Positions 14,536 through 18,010 of a stretch of 18,010 nucleotides of DNA are shown here, one piece after another. Source of the DNA: Candidatus Thalassarchaeaceae archaeon (GTDB lineage: Archaea; Thermoplasmatota; Poseidoniia; Poseidoniales; Thalassarchaeaceae); the NCBI GenBank assembly GCA_030747885.1, contig JASLJW010000071.1:1-18010 (forward strand). The letters are read 5' to 3'. The position numbers were made by a program, and so were the translations under genes. The stretch's first letter is position 1. Every line of letters starts with the position of its first letter. The notes below the pieces were generated by a model. That model worked only from the letters and a program-made list of their open reading frames with translations, did not search any database and had not been told where the DNA came from.

Positions 14536-15234
14536 ATGCAAGAACATATCGAGTTTAATCCGTCCTATTCACTACTGACTATGGCATGTAATCCTGGTGA
14601 AGCGATAAATGTGGAGCCTGGAGCAATGGTCTCAATGTCTGGAATGAGTATGCAAACCGGAATGAGCGGAGGAGGAGGGGTTGGAGGATTCCTCAAGAGT
14701 ATGGCAAAATCAGCATTGGGAGGAGAGTCTTTCTTCCTCAATACATACACTGCTGGACAACAAGGTGGATGGGTTAGTCTCGCCCCAGGACAACCAGGAG
14801 ATATTCAGCATACAGATATTCAGCCTGGTAGACAAATTTTCATTCAAAGTGGTTCGTATCTTGCTTCAACTACAAACATCAAGACTGATACTAAATTCCA
14901 AGGAGCAAAGGGATTCTTTTCTGGAGAATCCTTGTTCTTCATTCGAGCATATACAGAAGATGGGCAGCCAGGTAGAACTTGGTTTAATTCATATGGTGCA
15001 ATGAAAGAGATCCCAATTCAACCAGGTCAAATTGTTACTATAGACACTGGACATGTAGTGGCTTTCGATGATACAGTATCTTATGAAATTGGCAAAGTTG
15101 GTGGAATGAAATCATTCATGTTTGGTGGCGAAGGAATCGTAATGCATTTCTCAGGCCAGGGGCGAGTGTGGATTCAAACCAGAAACTTAGCTAGTTTAGC
15201 CTCAAACTTGATTCCTTTCTGGCCTGCTAGATGA
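14536..15234 (+). CDS. AIM24/TIGR00266 family protein
   Basis: A 232-residue protein of the TIGR00266 (AIM24-like) family, a beta-solenoid-like fold widespread in bacteria and archaea with no known enzymatic reaction; the yeast relative acts in mitochondrial inner-membrane organisation. The evidence is the repeated glycine-rich beta pattern: VEPGAMVSMSGMSMQTGMSGGGG (about 26-48), the KSALGGESFFLNTYTA block (about 58-73), IFIQSGSYLASTTNIKTDTKFQGAKGFFSGESLFFIRAYT (about 101-140), and a C-terminal MFGGEGIVMHFSGQGRVWIQTRN block. All are hallmarks of the family and the length is standard. No signal peptide or membrane helix. ATG 14536 has no Shine-Dalgarno, in line with a nearly leaderless transcript. 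It ends with TGA at 15232-15234, in front of the amidohydrolase gene. Confidence 0.88.
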   Translation: MQEHIEFNPSYSLLTMACNPGEAINVEPGAMVSMSGMSMQTGMSGGGGVGGFLKSMAKSALGGESFFLNTYTAGQQGGWVSLAPGQPGDIQHTDIQPGRQIFIQSGSYLASTTNIKTDTKFQGAKGFFSGESLFFIRAYTEDGQPGRTWFNSYGAMKEIPIQPGQIVTIDTGHVVAFDDTVSYEIGKVGGMKSFMFGGEGIVMHFSGQGRVWIQTRNLASLASNLIPFWPAR

Positions 15235-15296
15235 GAATTAGGTTTTCTTACAAAATAAAAGCACAAAATCAAGTCCTATGGGGATTTACGATTAAC

Positions 15297-16547
15297 ATGG
15301 AACCTAGGAGGATTACCTCCACCCTTCTAATTGATGATGGTGGAATTATCCATCATGGAGACATATTACTTCATCCAGATGGATCGTGGTCAAAAAGCAA
15401 CGGCGACGAAGATGTTTTGGAAACAATTGATGGGACAAATAGGGTAATTACTCGTTCATTCCAAAATTGGCATACTCATCTTCCAATGATGCTCAATCGA
15501 AGTATGGGTGAGGGTTTACCCCTCATGGAATGGTTACAACAATCCATTTTCCCAACAGAAAAACATGTTACAAGAGAACTGATTGAAATCGGTACAAAAG
15601 CAGCAGTAGCAGAGTTAATTGCAACAGGAACCACATTCGCTTGTGACATGTATCATCATCCTGATTCAATTGCACCTATACTAGCGGATTCAGGGATTCG
15701 AGGAATCGTATGTGGACCTACCACCAATTGGCCGCCATCTCCAGATATAGAACATGACGATGGCAAGGTACTAAACAAATTAGAGACGCTTCTGAGTGAT
15801 GGCCCATTAGCAAATGGAAGAGTAGAATATGGAATTGCAGCTCATGCTGTATACACATGTTCAGAAGAAACATTGCTTCGTGCCGCAGATTTAGGACGAC
15901 GATTTGATGCATATGTTCACATTCATACAAGTGAAACAAGAACAGAAGTTTCAGATTGTCATGCCATCCATGGAATGTATCCAATAGAATACCTAGATTC
16001 ATTGGGCTTTCTTGGTAATTCTACCGTTTGTGCTCATTGTGGCTGGGTTACCAAAAAAGAAATGCGAATTCTAGCAGAGAAAGGATGTCATGCTGTTCAT
16101 TGCCCAATTAGTAATCAAAAATTGGCATGTGGAGGAACTATGTCGTATCCTGCCATGATGGATGCAGGGGTAGATGTACGTCTAGGAACAGATGGTGCTG
16201 CTAGTAACAATGCATTGGATATGAGAGCAGAAGCAAAATCAGCCAGTTTAATTCAACGTCATGACCATTGGGATGCTACAATTCTAGATCCTATTGAAAC
16301 CTGGACCTTAGCAACCAAAGGAAGCAAGGATTGGATTACTTGGGACATCGATGATGTTAGACTAAGACCATTGGGGATAAACAACAGAAGATTACTAGCG
16401 AATCTAATCTATAGTGGAGGACGATGTCTAGATGTTTTCGTGGATGGTCGTGCTCTAAGAAGAGATGGAACAACAATTAGTATAGATGAACGCCAGGCAT
16501 ACACTGAACTGGAAACTGCAGCTAGAGGATATTATTCTCAAATCTAA
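15297..16547 (+). CDS. Amidohydrolase of the SAH/MTA-deaminase (cytosine deaminase-like) type
   Basis: Metal-dependent TIM-barrel hydrolase of the MtaD/SsnA/TrzN group, probably deaminating a purine nucleoside such as S-adenosylhomocysteine or methylthioadenosine; substrate not determinable here. Residues below count from ATG 15297 (416 residues). Metal ligands and active-site residues present: H59-T-H61 in QNWHTHLPM, H210 and E213 in HIHTSET, H247 in CAHCGW, D299 in LGTDGAASNN. The HCPISNQKLACGG segment (about 268-280) is the standard one. Past about 340 the C-terminal part diverges from the family: the usual ATxxGAxALG...GKxADLV is weak. An ATG at 15231 overlaps the upstream TGA and would add 22 residues in poorer codon use; the family N-terminus (LLIDDGGIIHHGDILL) favours 15297. 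A TATA-like AAAATAAAA at about 15253-15261 could start an own transcript. Confidence 0.88.
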   Translation: MEPRRITSTLLIDDGGIIHHGDILLHPDGSWSKSNGDEDVLETIDGTNRVITRSFQNWHTHLPMMLNRSMGEGLPLMEWLQQSIFPTEKHVTRELIEIGTKAAVAELIATGTTFACDMYHHPDSIAPILADSGIRGIVCGPTTNWPPSPDIEHDDGKVLNKLETLLSDGPLANGRVEYGIAAHAVYTCSEETLLRAADLGRRFDAYVHIHTSETRTEVSDCHAIHGMYPIEYLDSLGFLGNSTVCAHCGWVTKKEMRILAEKGCHAVHCPISNQKLACGGTMSYPAMMDAGVDVRLGTDGAASNNALDMRAEAKSASLIQRHDHWDATILDPIETWTLATKGSKDWITWDIDDVRLRPLGINNRRLLANLIYSGGRCLDVFVDGRALRRDGTTISIDERQAYTELETAARGYYSQI

Positions 16548-16558
16548 CAATATGATAT

Positions 16559-16577
16559 GGGTAGTTTTTTGATACCC
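16559..16577 (+). terminator. Oligo-T tract after the amidohydrolase
   Basis: Eleven bases after the TAA at 16545-16547, GGGTA and TACCC (five-base inverted arms) flank a loop with six consecutive T bases (16565-16570). Archaeal terminators are oligo-T stretches, so this may end the AIM24/amidohydrolase transcript. The stem itself is weak. Confidence 0.4.
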
Positions 16578-16594
16578 TATTCAATGCTAACCAC

Positions 16595-17119
16595 ATGACA
16601 GAAGGATATGCGGACAGTGGCCACATCGTTTCAGTAGAATTTGATCCCAAGGTGAAAGTATACTGGTGGCTAGGGGCAATGTTAGGGATGATATCAACGC
16701 TCATTGGGATACCACTAGCATTTCTTTGGTTAATTATTGGAATGCCAATTCATCAGAAACAATTCGAAGGGTTGGGTTGTTCTCTAACCGACCGTTCTCT
16801 AAACATACGCATGGGATGGATGTTCAAGAAACAACAAAACATTCCATTGGACAAACTCACTGATGTTTCCATCCATGAAGGGCCAATACTGAATGCATTT
16901 GGAGTAGTCAGAATGCATTTTGAAACTGCAGGATCAGCACCATTTATCCTCACAGGAGTAAAAGGAGGGCCCCAATTCAGAGATCTTATCCTCAAACAAC
17001 GAGATAGTCTGTCTTCCCAAACAGTAATGGCTCCACAAAATACGCAATCTGATGGAGTCCTAGTGGAGATTAGAGATCTACTAAAGGAAATAAATGCAAA
17101 CCTCGCAAACAACCAGTAA
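16595..17119 (+). CDS. PH-like (DUF304/bPH2) membrane protein
   Basis: A 174-residue protein with a long hydrophobic region at about 23-51 (VYWWLGAMLGMISTLIGIPLAF...), which could be one or two membrane helices, followed by a cytoplasmic domain of the DUF304/bPH2 type. The domain starts at GLGCSLTDRSLNIRMGWMFKKQQNIPLDKLTDVSIHEGPILNAFGV, where the pattern LTDRxL...G...K....IPLxxIxxVxxxxgxlxxxFG is the family hallmark, with a strand-rich continuation up to about 135. The C-terminal tail (150-174) is a separate amphipathic helix (VEIRDLLKEINANL). ATG 16595 has no clear Shine-Dalgarno. It follows a possible oligo-T terminator, so it may have its own promoter, perhaps the ATATGATA near 16549-16556. 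Function unknown; family members sit beside cell-envelope genes. Confidence 0.75.
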   Translation: MTEGYADSGHIVSVEFDPKVKVYWWLGAMLGMISTLIGIPLAFLWLIIGMPIHQKQFEGLGCSLTDRSLNIRMGWMFKKQQNIPLDKLTDVSIHEGPILNAFGVVRMHFETAGSAPFILTGVKGGPQFRDLILKQRDSLSSQTVMAPQNTQSDGVLVEIRDLLKEINANLANNQ

Positions 17120-17157
17120 TCATCATACAAATTCAGCATCACTAGAGGGTTGTAATC

Positions 17158-17385
17158 ATGCAGTGTAACATTGGCGCTAAAGGAAAGGCGTACAGATTAA
17201 AACTTGGAATCATAGGAGTGGTGTTTGGGATAATTGTGACTTTGTCTTTCTTCGTTCTTGGAATCAAATGGGGAATCTATTGGATCATTCCAACTGGGAT
17301 TATTGCAGGCGGAGCATTTTCTATATTCGAAGGCTGGGCTGGTTGGTGTGTCGTCAGAGCAATTGGATTCAAAACTCCACTTTAG
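17158..17385 (+). CDS. Small DUF2892-like membrane protein, 75 aa
   Basis: A 75-residue protein with two membrane helices (about 15-34 and 41-58). The N-terminal CNIGAKGKAYRLKLG and C-terminal GWCVVRAIGFKTPL resemble the ends of the DUF2892 (YgaP membrane part) family: Asn-Ile/Val-Gly near the start, a basic residue before the first helix, and a Cys followed by a G-x-K/N-T near the end. C3 and the cysteine in GWCVV are conserved positions in similar sequences. AGAGGG about eight bases before ATG 17158 gives a good start. It lies 38 bases after the PH-like gene and is probably co-transcribed. Its stop at 17385 is five bases from the convergent acyltransferase stop. The family assignment is by motif and topology only; role unknown. 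Confidence 0.65.
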   Translation: MQCNIGAKGKAYRLKLGIIGVVFGIIVTLSFFVLGIKWGIYWIIPTGIIAGGAFSIFEGWAGWCVVRAIGFKTPL

Positions 17386-17389
17386 AGAA

Positions 17390-18010
17390 TTATTCAGATT
17401 CCCTAGTTAGAGCAGGGCGAATTCTTCGAGCTGGTATTCCACCCCATATTTCACCAGGTGGAATAACAGTAAATTTAGGCAATACGGCTCTAGTCGCGAT
17501 TACTGCACCATCACCAATCACGCATCCTGGACCAATGAAAGACCCTGCACCGATGACACAATTTGAGCCAATCTTCACTTTAGCCAAGTGAATCCCATCT
17601 CTCTCAAACAAATGTCCATTGATTGCTGAATTCCCACCAACTACTGTTTTACTACCTACTTCAATCATGTAAGCGTCATTCATATTTGGAGTTACGAGTT
17701 GAACTCCTTTTCCAATTTTCATCCCCATCATCGAATAGTAGATGTTGCCTACAAAAGAGGGGACCATCCATTGCAAAGAAGGTGATGCTAATCGATGAAA
17801 CAACGACATAAATGCCCAACGAATTGTCAACCAACTTTGAGTTGGTGCCTGCGCAGAATCTGTTCTAGGTCGCAATAATAATCCAAAAATTCCGAGAATT
17901 AGTAGGTCCAGAATACACCACAAAAGTAAGCCAATTCCAATCGCTGCACCTTGCGCAAAAAGTCGTGTTATGTCATCTGAAATAATGCTGACTTCCTGAA
18001 ACATCCAGAT
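17390..18010 (-). CDS. Left-handed beta-helix acyltransferase-like protein, 5' part missing
   Basis: The frame is open to the edge of the window, so the start is probably upstream; the ATG at 18004 may be internal. Over the visible 204 residues from that ATG, a hydrophobic helix at about 18-43 (membrane) and a short linker precede a hexapeptide-repeat region at about 95-195: GMKIGKGVQL, IEVGSKTVVGGNSAING, VKIGSNCVIGAGSFIGPGCVIGDGAVIATRAVL, ending in IPPGEIWGGIPARRI. The (I/V)GxGxx(I/V) repeat and final GxPAR loop are the hallmarks of hexapeptide acyl- or acetyltransferases. The membrane helices in front recall the C-terminal end of large membrane-bound adenylation/acyltransferase proteins (Pls/PosA-type), which is a guess. 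It converges with the DUF2892-like gene, with a gap of four bases between stops. Confidence 0.75.
   Translation of the reverse strand: MWMFQEVSIISDDITRLFAQGAAIGIGLLLWCILDLLILGIFGLLLRPRTDSAQAPTQSWLTIRWAFMSLFHRLASPSLQWMVPSFVGNIYYSMMGMKIGKGVQLVTPNMNDAYMIEVGSKTVVGGNSAINGHLFERDGIHLAKVKIGSNCVIGAGSFIGPGCVIGDGAVIATRAVLPKFTVIPPGEIWGGIPARRIRPALTRESE

Noticed and set aside
1..18010. Mobile elements, CRISPR arrays or prophage genes
   Set aside because: No transposase, integrase, terminal repeats, spaced direct repeats or phage structural genes are visible; gene content is core metabolism, translation and membrane proteins.

Overview
The window looks like a piece of an archaeal chromosome, AT-rich (I estimate roughly 40% G+C by eye). 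The decisive evidence is a block of archaeal information-processing genes on the minus strand: Pus10, ribosomal protein L21e, RNA polymerase subunit F (Rpb4-like), a DUF655 protein and the KsgA/Dim1 rRNA dimethylase, in that transcription order. The phosphoglycerate kinase carries the archaeal-style HQSRPG segment. Together with a histone-fold-like protein, AAGGAGG Shine-Dalgarno boxes, bacterial-type CorA and DnaJ genes and an RND exporter, this would fit an uncultured marine Thermoplasmatota (Poseidoniales/Marine Group II-like) genome. That lineage call is inference; the archaeal call is firm.

Layout. Bases 1-1077 (minus) hold the N-terminal 359 codons of phosphoglycerate kinase, cut by the window edge. 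A divergent promoter gap separates it from a plus-strand run: an M24 (Xaa-Pro dipeptidase-like) metallopeptidase, a 263-residue histone-fold-like protein, a small MIP18/DUF59-like protein and a CorA magnesium channel. The plus-strand run converges with a long minus-strand region, 4602-14456. In transcription order this is: DnaJ-like co-chaperone, 1073-residue RND/MMPL exporter, DUF971 protein; then Pus10, L21e, RpoF, DUF655, KsgA; then an unrecognised HhH/coiled-coil/zinc-ribbon protein, a 2Fe-2S ferredoxin and a 45-residue membrane microprotein. A second divergent gap (14457-14535) leads to a plus-strand run: an AIM24/TIGR00266 protein, a cytosine/SAH-deaminase-type amidohydrolase, a PH-like (DUF304) membrane protein and a small DUF2892-like membrane protein. 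A minus-strand left-handed beta-helix acyltransferase is cut by the right edge.

How it fits together. The pus10-rpl21e-rpoF-DUF655-ksgA block couples tRNA modification, ribosome assembly and transcription, with overlapping or nearly abutting genes in its second half. Three small proteins with Fe-S links (DUF59-like, DUF971, ferredoxin) are scattered across the window and are not in one operon. I see no mobile elements, CRISPR arrays, rRNA or tRNA genes, and no stretch over 300 bases without a gene. Most of the window is ordinary core genome. The items most worth a second look are the histone-fold-like protein, the zinc-ribbon protein downstream of ksgA, the overlooked membrane microprotein, and the DnaJ with a halved zinc-binding domain next to an RND exporter.
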